From the IMG/VR virus record IMGVR_UViG_3300010885_043803, positions 1 to 64,000 of that record: 64,000 nt of DNA; one strand, given 5' to 3'. Origin of the DNA: a virus. Below, in pieces: positions 16,520-24,778 of this stretch (position 1 is its first letter; each line of letters starts with the position of its first letter). The notes below the pieces were generated by a model, which searched no databases, was not told the DNA's origin, and was given only the letters and a program-made list of their open reading frames with translations. Both the position numbers and the translations under genes were made by a program.

Positions 16520-16641
16520 TAAAATATATTGCAAATAGAGATAACACAATTCTTTATCCATGGGAGCCGGGTCTTCTAGAATGGTTGCAGGAGAATTATC
16601 CTTATTCTGGGTACTGTATCCGGGAGTTGGAACATGTTTGA
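16516..16641 (+). CDS. 41-residue hypothetical protein
   Basis: ATGA-coupled to the coiled-coil gene. Sequence begins MIKYIANRDN and has an aromatic-rich centre (YPWEPGLLEWLQENYPYSGY). No family known. Translational coupling on both sides is the main support. Confidence 0.5.
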   Translation: MIKYIANRDNTILYPWEPGLLEWLQENYPYSGYCIRELEHV

Positions 16642-16741
16642 AATTTGGGATGGTCATGTTTATTTGTTTACAGTGACTACACAACATGAAGCTGACGAAC
16701 AGGCAGCGGCAGGGTTTTTGGTCAAGCAAGTTGACATCTAG
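16634..16741 (+). CDS. 35-residue hypothetical protein
   Basis: Overlaps the preceding tiny ORF by 8 nt. Begins MFEIWDGHVYLFTV, then a helical segment rich in Ala/Glu/Gln. Ends just before the double terminator. Very short, so support is mainly position and coupling. Confidence 0.45.
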   Translation: MFEIWDGHVYLFTVTTQHEADEQAAAGFLVKQVDI

Positions 16742-16760
16742 TAAGTAGTGTTATAGTTTC

Positions 16761-16801
16761 CGGATCATCGTTCTAAGTCTAGCTCCTAGATGATCCGTTT
16801 T
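16761..16801 (+). terminator. hairpin, probable terminator
   Basis: 9-bp perfect stem CGGATCATC/GATGATCCG with a 19-nt loop, then TTTT. Confidence 0.65.
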
Positions 16802-16832
16802 AGAGGTACCTTTAAAAGGTACCTCTTTTTTT
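16802..16832 (+). terminator. strong intrinsic terminator
   Basis: 11-bp perfect stem AGAGGTACCTT/AAGGTACCTCT, 3-nt loop, run of seven T. It ends the ATPase early unit. Confidence 0.92.
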
Positions 16833-16836
16833 CTTG

Positions 16837-16844
16837 ATTAAATA
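16837..16844 (+). promoter_or_regulatory. late promoter motif ATTAAATA
   Basis: Directly after the terminator; ends 8 nt before the ATG at 16852. Confidence 0.55.
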
Positions 16845-16851
16845 CAACATC

Positions 16852-17652
16852 ATGCACATCGTTTTTGCTGACGGCACTGACGTTGAAATTCATTTAACGT
16901 CCTCGCCAATACAGGTACCCATACAACGGATCTACAAGCATCTACAGCACGTATCGTTGCCGTTTAGAGCTTGGGACGACCCTGCGTACCCGCACTCAAT
17001 GCAGTACTCAGAATTAGTTGATTGCCTGTGCATCTATGCCAGCAAGGTTGGAATTCACGTTGACCGCCAACGTTGTTTGAAAAATGAGCAAGCGTATTTT
17101 AACCAACTACACCGGCTATATGAAATTGGTTATAATGGCAACTCGGACTGGCTGGATTTTCATGAACACATACACATGTGTGAGCAGTACACGAAGGACA
17201 AAAAGCCCATGATGAGTTTGGACTACAGAGAAAAGTCTGGACCATTAGAGCAAAAGTTCAAGTCAGACTGGACAGAGTTCATGGTCAATGTACTGCATCC
17301 TGGGGATGTATATGTGCCCTGGGCCGAGCTTGGCAAGAGCCCATATGACTACTGGGCTGATGGTGAACCCAACAACCTGTCTAGACTATGCGAGTTGGCC
17401 AAGCCTTGGCTTAAATTAAAACCCAAAATATGTGTTGCATTTGAACACATAGACAAAATGGAAAACGTTCGTGCAAATGAATTTGATTCATGGTGGAGTC
17501 ATTATGAAAAACTCTGGTGCCAGCACTGGAATATCTCTGCCTGGACGGTGCAAAACATGCATGCATCAACCTTGATTGGGCGTACCGATCATGTAGCAAT
17601 AAAGAACAAACTTTCACAAAAAATCTATCCAGTCAAAGTTGTACTAAAATGA
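16852..17652 (+). CDS. unknown protein
   Basis: 266 residues from ATG 16852; an upstream TTG at 16834 lies in the terminator T-run and is rejected. Not recognised. Trp/Tyr/His-rich with a Asp/Glu-containing middle (FHEHIHMCEQY, GDVYVPWAELGKSPYDYW). Its C-terminal strand pattern ends in VKVVLK. ATGA-like overlap with the next gene; it starts a run of four overlapping genes that ends with a radical SAM enzyme, so a shared biosynthetic task is plausible. Confidence 0.7.
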   Translation: MHIVFADGTDVEIHLTSSPIQVPIQRIYKHLQHVSLPFRAWDDPAYPHSMQYSELVDCLCIYASKVGIHVDRQRCLKNEQAYFNQLHRLYEIGYNGNSDWLDFHEHIHMCEQYTKDKKPMMSLDYREKSGPLEQKFKSDWTEFMVNVLHPGDVYVPWAELGKSPYDYWADGEPNNLSRLCELAKPWLKLKPKICVAFEHIDKMENVRANEFDSWWSHYEKLWCQHWNISAWTVQNMHASTLIGRTDHVAIKNKLSQKIYPVKVVLK

Positions 17653-18785
17653 AATGGACTGTGATTATCAAAAATGGTCAGCAGGTAAATCTAACATTGG
17701 CCACCGTACTTTACGATAAATTTGGCACTCTTACAAAACAATCTTACGTTGTATGTGATACCTGGGCTGATGGATTCACACAGGCTCAACAACAAGGATA
17801 TGAATATGCATTGTTTGTTGACAGCGGTACTACCTTTAGAGATTGGACTGAATGGTGTGCGTTAATTGATCATTATCCACAGCAAGGCCTTGTTGCGCAC
17901 ATAATTTGGCACCCCAATGGCGAACCGTATTTGCATGACCAATGTTGGTTTATGTGCTTACAGGACTTTGCGTTAGATGACCTTGACAACAGCATAGTTG
18001 AATATGTACAGCCAGTTAGAAGTAGCACAAACATACATGATGATTATACGCCCACTTGGATCAAACCCGGTGTTGGCACAACAGCGACTACTGGATTATT
18101 TGGACAGCGTATGATAGCAAAACAAATCAACAGAGGTTGTGCTGTGGTAAACTGGAACAATCATGCTAGAGACCTAAAGAAGTTTACGTATTCCAAGTCG
18201 CCGGATCTAACACAGTTTGCAGACTACATTGCCTTGGCTGAAAATCAGTTATGGATATTAAACAATGAGCCAGTACAATCTGCTAGCGTAGCCAATTTGG
18301 TAACACCGGGTTCAGGAATGTTTTGGGTGCTTAATGCCATTGATCCAACAACTGTCACAATACAAATTGTGGACATTAGCAAGGTGCAAGTGGAGTTTTG
18401 CCGGGCTCTTTGGCACTCCTGGACCGGTGAAGATTATGGCAGTTTTGCATGGCAATATATCAAACAAAACAATCTAGCGCATTACGAGCTTGATATTGCA
18501 AACATGTCTGACATTGAACGTTTAAAACTACGCAGTCCTGCAAGATTTGTTGAGTATGTAAATACACGGTTTTATTCTGCTGTGCCGGCCAACTTTGTAG
18601 AGCTTTGGCAAGCAGCCAAACAACAAGTGCATGTTGAGTTTAAGTGTGGCAACCTGGTTGAGTGGATCTTGGCCGGAAACAAATACGACAATGTTTGGTC
18701 ATCGAACATATTAAATTACAAGTGGACCATGTTACATTGTTCTCAAGAACAAACCAACAGATACAAGGAACTAGTCAAATGTTAA
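17649..18785 (+). CDS. unknown two-part protein, possibly GT-A-like N-terminus
   Basis: 378 residues from ATG 17649, overlapping the previous stop; a longer upstream reading is antisense-free but covers the preceding gene. Residues 1-110 (AQQQGYEYALFVDSGTTFRDWTEW) resemble the nucleotide-sugar half of a GT-A fold without a clear DxD. Residues 250-378 form a separate segment (TVTIQIVDISKVQVEF; NLVEWILAGNKYDNVWSSN) with a Rossmann-like feel. No certain family. Confidence 0.65.
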   Translation: MKWTVIIKNGQQVNLTLATVLYDKFGTLTKQSYVVCDTWADGFTQAQQQGYEYALFVDSGTTFRDWTEWCALIDHYPQQGLVAHIIWHPNGEPYLHDQCWFMCLQDFALDDLDNSIVEYVQPVRSSTNIHDDYTPTWIKPGVGTTATTGLFGQRMIAKQINRGCAVVNWNNHARDLKKFTYSKSPDLTQFADYIALAENQLWILNNEPVQSASVANLVTPGSGMFWVLNAIDPTTVTIQIVDISKVQVEFCRALWHSWTGEDYGSFAWQYIKQNNLAHYELDIANMSDIERLKLRSPARFVEYVNTRFYSAVPANFVELWQAAKQQVHVEFKCGNLVEWILAGNKYDNVWSSNILNYKWTMLHCSQEQTNRYKELVKC

Positions 18786-19486
18786 AGCAAGCCATAAGCG
18801 AAGTGATGATCAAACGCAATCGTGATTTGAAATTTCAACCCCCACCTTATAACAAAAATGCCTCATTTGATTGGATACAATGGCATTCAGGTTTGCCTTG
18901 GCTCAGGCTTGATATCCCAGTTCCCGCAGACACAATCTTAAAAGAAATTGCCAAAATTGAACCGTACTTGACAGTGCACCGTGAAGAGTATTCAGAACAC
19001 GCAGGCTGGAAAAGCTTTTGTATTCATGGCAAAGCTTATGATGCCACTCGCGAAGATACGCATTATAACGATCAACGGCCTTATACTTGGACCACAGAAG
19101 CATTGCAACACATGCCAGAAACAGTTGAGTACTTTAAAAATCATTGGCCAGGATCTGGATACAGGCGTATTCGAGTTATGTTGCTGGAGCCTGGCGGGTA
19201 CATTACCATACATGCAGACGCTACTTCACCGGGCATGCGAGCAGTCAACATATCAATTACTCAACCAGAACAATGCGACTTTATCATGTCTGGGCATGGC
19301 ACTGTGCCATATCAGACAGGGTCTGCCATGTGGTTAGATACATCTAATTTGCACGTGGTGTATAATCACAGTACCAAACCCAGATGGCATATCATAGTAC
19401 ATCAACAGTTTGACAACATCAAGTTCCAAGACTTGGTTGTAAACAGTTACAAAATGTTGTATAATAACATTGATGCGCCCAGATAA
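18779..19486 (+). CDS. aspartyl/asparaginyl beta-hydroxylase-like 2OG-Fe(II) oxygenase
   Basis: 235 residues from ATG 18779. Double-stranded beta-helix features of the Asp/Asn hydroxylase family: GGYITIHAD (139-147), GSAMWLDTSNLHVVYNHS with His192, and KPRWHIIVHQ with Arg202. Would use 2-oxoglutarate, O2 and Fe(II) to hydroxylate a peptide or metabolite. Overlaps both neighbours; the downstream partner is a radical SAM protein. Confidence 0.75.
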   Translation: MLKQAISEVMIKRNRDLKFQPPPYNKNASFDWIQWHSGLPWLRLDIPVPADTILKEIAKIEPYLTVHREEYSEHAGWKSFCIHGKAYDATREDTHYNDQRPYTWTTEALQHMPETVEYFKNHWPGSGYRRIRVMLLEPGGYITIHADATSPGMRAVNISITQPEQCDFIMSGHGTVPYQTGSAMWLDTSNLHVVYNHSTKPRWHIIVHQQFDNIKFQDLVVNSYKMLYNNIDAPR

Positions 19487-20600
19487 TTTTTGTTATGCAC
19501 CCTGGTCCGGACTTGAGATCATGCAAAGTGGTAAGATATTGCCATGTTGTAAGTTCATGGACGAATACTATGACCGACGATACAACATAACACAAGACAC
19601 AGTGGATGATTATCGTAACAGCAAGTACCTGGCCGAGATCAAACAAGAATTTTTAAATGGGCAATGGCCACGTGGTTGTGAACGTTGCAAGCTTGAAGAA
19701 GAATCACATATAAAAAGCAAACGTCAACTTGACTATGATCGTTGGCAAGACAAGTATGCAACCTATGACATCAACAGCAACGAATGTTTGTCACTGGGTA
19801 TTGCATTTGGTAACACTTGCAATTTAAAATGCATCATCTGTCATCCATCTGCATCCAGCAAGTGGCAGAAAGAATATAGTGATTTATATGGTGTGACTTT
19901 TCCCATAATAGAAAGTTTCCGTAAGCCTGTTATTAATTCAATTACAAGCCTAGCCCCCAATCTCATGCACATAGATATCTATGGTGGAGAACCATTTTTG
20001 TCCGGCATTGCAGAACATGAACAACTGCTTGACTACTACATTGCATCAGGTCAAGCAAAAGAAATCACAATCCATTATACCACAAACGGCACACTATGGC
20101 CTGGCGAATCTTGGTTCAGTCGCTGGCAGCATTTCAAAGAGATTGATTTGCAAATAAGCATAGATGGCATTGAAGAACGATTTGGCTATCTAAGATTCCC
20201 GGCCAAATGGAGCGACCTAGAACACAATGTACAACAATACATAAGTCGCCAAAGTAGCAATTTTAGGCTAAGTGTGGCTCACACCGTGAGTGCATTTAAT
20301 GTATACTACTTGGACGAATTTATTTCTTGGTGCCATGCCGTGGGCTTGCCAAAGCCCTGGTTAAGTCGATTACACAAACCCGAAGCCATGCGGGCCAACG
20401 TTTGGCCACGTGAAGTACGTGAAGTAATATCTCAGCACCTGCGCAAAAGCCGTTGGCCCGAAGTAAAGAACTGGGCTAGACTAATATTAGAAGATGGTCC
20501 TGACAGATTTGAGGAGTTTTGTGACCTTGTCAGCAAACATGATCGGTATAGAAAGTTAGATTACAGGATAATTTTTCCCGAGATGGCACAGTACATATGA
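19473..20600 (+). CDS. radical SAM protein with N-terminal extra Cys cluster (type A, copy 1)
   Basis: 375 residues from ATG 19473. Radical SAM motif C116-x3-C120-x2-C123 (CNLKCIIC), GGEP about 170, and TNGT about 200. Before the core lies a Cys-bearing region (C7, C25, C26, C69, C72) that could hold an auxiliary Fe-S cluster, as in twitch/SPASM-type enzymes but at the N-terminus. The same architecture recurs at 29184-30284. Substrate unknown; peptide or glycan modification is possible. Overlaps uvsW by 4 nt. Confidence 0.85.
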   Translation: MRPDNFCYAPWSGLEIMQSGKILPCCKFMDEYYDRRYNITQDTVDDYRNSKYLAEIKQEFLNGQWPRGCERCKLEEESHIKSKRQLDYDRWQDKYATYDINSNECLSLGIAFGNTCNLKCIICHPSASSKWQKEYSDLYGVTFPIIESFRKPVINSITSLAPNLMHIDIYGGEPFLSGIAEHEQLLDYYIASGQAKEITIHYTTNGTLWPGESWFSRWQHFKEIDLQISIDGIEERFGYLRFPAKWSDLEHNVQQYISRQSSNFRLSVAHTVSAFNVYYLDEFISWCHAVGLPKPWLSRLHKPEAMRANVWPREVREVISQHLRKSRWPEVKNWARLILEDGPDRFEEFCDLVSKHDRYRKLDYRIIFPEMAQYI

Positions 20601-22066
20601 AGCGAGCAACATTAATTATACGTGACGAAGTCAACTTGAAGATTGAAGGACTGGATCTTGACGCTCGCCGCACACTGGTCAATAAGTTCAAGTACGATGT
20701 TCCTTATGCACGTTATCTACCGGCAGTGAGATTGGGCAGATGGGACGGCAAGGTCAGTTACTTCCAACTTGGCGGCAGTACCTACGTTAATTTGTTGCCA
20801 GAAATAATTCCTTTGCTTGAACAAATGAATTATGACATAGAGCTAGAGGACCAGCGAGAGTATTCAGTTACATTTGATTTCAAAGAAGTTGAAGAAAATT
20901 CTTGGTCACATAAAGTTTGGCCAAAAGGACATCCTGCAGAAGGTGCTCCTGTAATGTTACGTGATTACCAAGTATCAATTGTCAATAACTTTTTGCAAAA
21001 TCCGCAATGCATCCAAGAAGTTGCCACCGGCGCCGGTAAAACCATTATGACAGCCACGTTGAGTTCACGCATAGAACCTTACGGACGAAGCATTGTTATT
21101 GTACCCAACAAAAGCCTTGTTACACAAACAGAAAAAGATTATGTGAATCTAGGTCTAGATGTTGGCGTGTACTATGGCGAGAGAAAAGAACACGGGCATC
21201 AGCACACTATTTGCACCTGGCAGAGTTTAAATGTATTGCTTAAAAATACCAAGTCAGGTGTGGGCAATGTTACTATACAAGACTTTATCGAAGGTGTGGT
21301 ATGTATAATTGTTGACGAAGTACACATGGCCAAAGCTGATGCGCTCAAAACTTTGTTGACAGGTGTAATGAGTACCATACCTATTCGTTGGGGACTCACT
21401 GGAACAATCCCAAAAGAAAAATTTGAAAGCCAAGCACTAATGGTAAGTCTTGGTCCAGTAATTGACCGCTTGACTGCCAACGAACTACAACAACAGGGCG
21501 TGTTGGCCAATTGCCATGTGAACATTGTTCAACTGGTTGATCATGTAGAGTACAAAGACTATCAAAGCGAACTAAAGTATTTGTTAGAAGAGTCTGGTAG
21601 GTTGGACACAATCTCCAAGCTTGTACAGCAAGTTAATGAAACCGGCAACACATTAGTGCTGGTAGATCGAGTAGCAGCCGGGCATGAGTTAGTTAGCCGT
21701 TTAGGTGATCGTGCAGTGTTTGTATCGGGTGCAACCAAAGCAAAGGCAAGACAAGATGAATATGATGAAGTGGCCGAGAGTACTGGAAAGATTATTGTGG
21801 CGACTTACGGTGTGGCCGCTGTGGGTATTAATATTCCAAGGATTTTTAATCTGGTTCTTCTTGAACCCGGAAAGAGCTTTGTCCGCGTTATACAATCAAT
21901 TGGACGCGGCATTAGAAAAGCAGAAGATAAAAACTTCGTACAAATCTGGGACGTCACGTCAACGTGCAAATTCGCTAAACGTCACCTTACAAAACGCAAG
22001 CAGTTCTACAAAGAAGCCAACTATCCCTTTACGCAGGAACAGCTAGAATGGATGACACATGGGTAA
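20597..22066 (+). CDS. uvsW: UvsW-like superfamily 2 helicase
   Basis: 489 residues, close to T4 UvsW. Unwinds branched recombination intermediates and drives the switch to recombination-dependent replication. N-terminal small domain (1-110), Walker A ATGAGKT (143-149), motif II DEVH (240-243), motif III LTGT, and motif VI QSIGRGIRK in the second RecA domain. ATGA-coupled to the radical SAM gene before it. Confidence 0.96.
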   Translation: MKRATLIIRDEVNLKIEGLDLDARRTLVNKFKYDVPYARYLPAVRLGRWDGKVSYFQLGGSTYVNLLPEIIPLLEQMNYDIELEDQREYSVTFDFKEVEENSWSHKVWPKGHPAEGAPVMLRDYQVSIVNNFLQNPQCIQEVATGAGKTIMTATLSSRIEPYGRSIVIVPNKSLVTQTEKDYVNLGLDVGVYYGERKEHGHQHTICTWQSLNVLLKNTKSGVGNVTIQDFIEGVVCIIVDEVHMAKADALKTLLTGVMSTIPIRWGLTGTIPKEKFESQALMVSLGPVIDRLTANELQQQGVLANCHVNIVQLVDHVEYKDYQSELKYLLEESGRLDTISKLVQQVNETGNTLVLVDRVAAGHELVSRLGDRAVFVSGATKAKARQDEYDEVAESTGKIIVATYGVAAVGINIPRIFNLVLLEPGKSFVRVIQSIGRGIRKAEDKNFVQIWDVTSTCKFAKRHLTKRKQFYKEANYPFTQEQLEWMTHG

Positions 22067-22646
22067 AATTTTTCAACAAGTAAAAGAGTTCTTGCCGCCA
22101 GTTAGTGGCGATGAAGTATTTGTCGAGATCGGCAGTGATCGCTACGAAGGATCAACTGCTTACTTTGCAGAACTTGCCTTGGAACGAGGCACAGTATTAC
22201 ACACAGTTGACGTTATTAACGATGCTCAACAGCGACTACGTAAACTAGATGGGGTCGAGTGGCACCTTGGCACTGGCAGCGAATGGGCCAAGACAATGTA
22301 TCCAACAATTAACCGACCAATCACTTGCTTGTATCTTGACAACTTTGACTACATTTGGGAAGCATCGCCAAATCGTAAACTACGATACATCGAAGAACAA
22401 ATCAAATTTTACAAAGACACATTCAATGTTGACATGAACAATCAAAATTGTCAAATTGAACACTTCAAACAAATACAAGCATTGTATCCTTACCTAGCTG
22501 ACCATTGTGTTGTGGTATGTGACGATACATACCCTGTTAATGATTGTTGGATTGGCAAATGCGGTGCAGTGGTTATATTTTTGTTGGCCAATAGATTTTC
22601 CATTGTCAGTAGAACCGATGATTGCGGCATAATTTTAGTTAGATAA
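22059..22646 (+). CDS. class I methyltransferase-like protein
   Basis: 195 residues. EVFVEIGSDRYEGST is a Rossmann motif I variant, HTVDVI ends strand 2, and ITCLYLDNFDYIW plus DHCVVVCDDTYP fit later strands. This resembles the Methyltransf_24 / cephalosporin-hydroxylase-like group; the gene at 30274 is similar in layout. Overlaps uvsW by 8 nt. Confidence 0.65.
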   Translation: MGKIFQQVKEFLPPVSGDEVFVEIGSDRYEGSTAYFAELALERGTVLHTVDVINDAQQRLRKLDGVEWHLGTGSEWAKTMYPTINRPITCLYLDNFDYIWEASPNRKLRYIEEQIKFYKDTFNVDMNNQNCQIEHFKQIQALYPYLADHCVVVCDDTYPVNDCWIGKCGAVVIFLLANRFSIVSRTDDCGIILVR

Positions 22647-22655
22647 ACAAATAGG

Positions 22656-22684
22656 TTGACTACACTTGCACAACCATTTATAAT
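22656..22684 (+). promoter_or_regulatory. sigma-70-type early promoter
   Basis: TTGACT, 17-nt spacer, TATAAT. The predicted transcription start falls at about 22691, on the ATG at 22692, so the mRNA may be leaderless. Confidence 0.88.
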
Positions 22685-22691
22685 GTAATAT

Positions 22692-23192
22692 ATGAGAATA
22701 CTAACACTTGACGATACGGCATATGATTTAAACACGTTGCCAGAAGAAGTAGATGACATGCGTTTTGCTATTTTAGATAATAGCGATCCCAACGCACCAG
22801 ATTACTTTTACATACCTTTGATTTTTCTTGAAAGCTTTAATAGCCCAGCTTTGGTATTGAAAATTGGAGAGCATACAATTCGAATGCCCATGGACTGGCA
22901 AGTACTAATTGGGGAACCAGACATAGGTGACTTAGAAGTACTGCCACTCACAGCTATCAACGATCGTGGCTTCAGAGTATTTCAGTTCAATCCGCTAAGT
23001 AGTTTTAGGCCCAGCTTTCCAGACATTGAAATCGTGGATGTGTATCACGAAGTAACATGGTATGCCCCAAAGTTAAAAAATGGACAAATGCTAGCTGTGC
23101 CACTCACTGATGGGGACACCCCAGAATGTGTCTACTTTGTCAAAGATGTAAGCCGTAATTGCGAAGTAGTCAATTATAATTTGGCCTGGTAA
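22692..23192 (+). CDS. unknown early protein
   Basis: 166 residues, acidic, strand-rich (FYIPLIFLESF, MDWQVLIGEP, VTWYAPKL). No family recognised. No Shine-Dalgarno is available if transcription starts at the ATG. First gene of an early unit that carries the probable gp62 and a zinc-finger protein. Confidence 0.75.
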   Translation: MRILTLDDTAYDLNTLPEEVDDMRFAILDNSDPNAPDYFYIPLIFLESFNSPALVLKIGEHTIRMPMDWQVLIGEPDIGDLEVLPLTAINDRGFRVFQFNPLSSFRPSFPDIEIVDVYHEVTWYAPKLKNGQMLAVPLTDGDTPECVYFVKDVSRNCEVVNYNLAW

Positions 23193-23194
23193 TT

Positions 23195-23404
23195 ATGGAT
23201 CAATACAAAGACGACGGAACTGACCGCAAGGTAGTTGCACTTCATAAAGATAAAACAGAACAAGAATTGCATACCAAGATTAGCGAACTAGCTCGCAAAG
23301 TTGAAGAACAAGATGCTAAAATACAGCGCATGCATCGCGACATTGTGCGTTTGCGAGAAGCCATTAACCAAGTAGCAATTAGATCAAACCCAAATGCTCG
23401 ATAA
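23195..23404 (+). CDS. small coiled-coil protein
   Basis: 69 residues. A basic/acidic N-terminus, then a clear heptad coiled coil (about 22-60, ELARKVEEQDAKIQRMHRDI). Overlaps the next gene by 11 nt. Probably an oligomerising partner; function unknown. Confidence 0.7.
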   Translation: MDQYKDDGTDRKVVALHKDKTEQELHTKISELARKVEEQDAKIQRMHRDIVRLREAINQVAIRSNPNAR

Positions 23405-23834
23405 ACTACACATTCGAAATGAGATGGCAAATCTTGATCGAAAGAATCGCGAGTTCTACGACAGCTTGACTGATGAGGAACGCAAGAAGTTCAGTCCTTA
23501 TCTCATGATTCGCTGGAGCAGTGCAATTGATGGAGACAGAGAACTTCAAGAGTATTATGTAAGAAGTTGCAATCACTATCTTAATCGAGACTTCTTTGCA
23601 GTCAATCGTCATCCCAAACTGCAATGGCTCATGGCAACCGCAGTAAGCCCGGATCTGGGTACGCCTTCGCACTCTTGGATAAAGCCCAAACCAAAAGAAA
23701 AAGGTGACAATGAAGTTAAGAAAAAGTTGATGTCGTTATACCCAAACATGAAGATGGACGAGATCGAATTGCTCAGTAAGCTAGTATCTAAAAAAGATAT
23801 AGCTGCCTATATGCGTGAGATGGGTGATGATTGA
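23394..23834 (+). CDS. gp62: probable gp62-like clamp-loader small subunit
   Basis: 146 residues. Pattern resembles T4 gp62, the small subunit that with gp44 loads the sliding clamp: a helical N-terminus, FSPYLMIRW, then LNRDFFAV..HPKLQWLMATAV...W and a helical C-terminus. The Trp/aromatic spacing around LQWLMATAV is the main support. Assignment rests on pattern and on lying in the replication region; gp44 and gp45 are not in the window. Could be another conserved small phage protein. Confidence 0.5.
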   Translation: MLDKLHIRNEMANLDRKNREFYDSLTDEERKKFSPYLMIRWSSAIDGDRELQEYYVRSCNHYLNRDFFAVNRHPKLQWLMATAVSPDLGTPSHSWIKPKPKEKGDNEVKKKLMSLYPNMKMDEIELLSKLVSKKDIAAYMREMGDD

Positions 23835-23836
23835 AC

Positions 23837-24511
23837 ATGTCTTATATTTGCCGATATTGTGACCGAGAGTTTGTTAAAGAAACCAGTTTACAAGTACATG
23901 TTTGCGAACACAAGAAGAGATATCTTGAACGTGAAGAAACAGGTGTACAAATTGGATTGCAAGCATACTTGACTTTCTATGAGATTACTCAAGGATCAGC
24001 TAAACTAAAATCCTGGGACGACTTTGTCAAGAGTCCGTACTACAGGGCATTTGTTAAATTTGGTAGATACTGTCAAAGTATTCGCGCAATCAACATTTCA
24101 CGTTTTATCGATTGGCTGCTCAAGAACAACAAAAAAATTGACTACTGGTGTCGCGATACTGTGTATACAGAATATTTGGAAAGTTATCTCAAAGTAGAAG
24201 CAGTTACCGACGCACTGGCTAGAGCAATAGAATACAGCATTGCTTGGGCTGAGATCACAGACAGTCCGTCGCATGATTGTTTGAGATTTGGCAACGACAA
24301 TGTTATTTGCCACAACATCATATCAGGTCGTATAAGCCCCTGGGTGGTGTACAATTGTGACTCGGGCATTGAGTTTTTGGGTCGTATCAATCAAGAACAA
24401 CTTGCTATGATTTGGAACTTGGTAGACACAGATTTTTGGAGTAAAAAATTCCAGGATTATGTGGCCGATCAAGAATATGTCAAAGATATCTTAAAACAAG
24501 CAGGATGGTAA
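23837..24511 (+). CDS. zinc-finger protein
   Basis: 224 residues from ATG 23837; an upstream TTG overlapping the previous stop is less likely. N-terminal C-x2-C ... H-x4-H type finger (YICRYCDREF, LQVHVCEH) within the first 25 residues, then an all-helical body with many aromatic residues. DNA- or RNA-binding is plausible. Cotranscribed with the probable gp62. Confidence 0.7.
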   Translation: MSYICRYCDREFVKETSLQVHVCEHKKRYLEREETGVQIGLQAYLTFYEITQGSAKLKSWDDFVKSPYYRAFVKFGRYCQSIRAINISRFIDWLLKNNKKIDYWCRDTVYTEYLESYLKVEAVTDALARAIEYSIAWAEITDSPSHDCLRFGNDNVICHNIISGRISPWVVYNCDSGIEFLGRINQEQLAMIWNLVDTDFWSKKFQDYVADQEYVKDILKQAGW

Positions 24512-24778
24512 ATGCCAGCTGGTGTAATAGTGTTGAGCAAAGACACCTGGGAAGACTTGGAAGATCGCCTGCGAGATGAATATGCACATACACCAAGTGT
24601 GATGCTTATTAGAAGCCGCATGAGAGAAGTACTGGGATTTACTCCGCGGGTTCACAGTCAATGGATTGAATTCACACCAGCCAACAGCACTGTTCCTAGA
24701 ATCCGTCTGATTGAAGAAGTGCATTTAGATTTTTTCAATCCAGCACAAGAAACATTTTTTAGACTAAAATATCTATGA
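24512..24778 (+). CDS. unknown small protein
   Basis: 88 residues, following the zinc-finger gene without gap. Basic helix (WEDLEDRLRDEYAHTPSVMLIRSRMREVL) then beta strands. No family recognised. ATGA overlap with the next gene. Confidence 0.65.
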   Translation: MPAGVIVLSKDTWEDLEDRLRDEYAHTPSVMLIRSRMREVLGFTPRVHSQWIEFTPANSTVPRIRLIEEVHLDFFNPAQETFFRLKYL

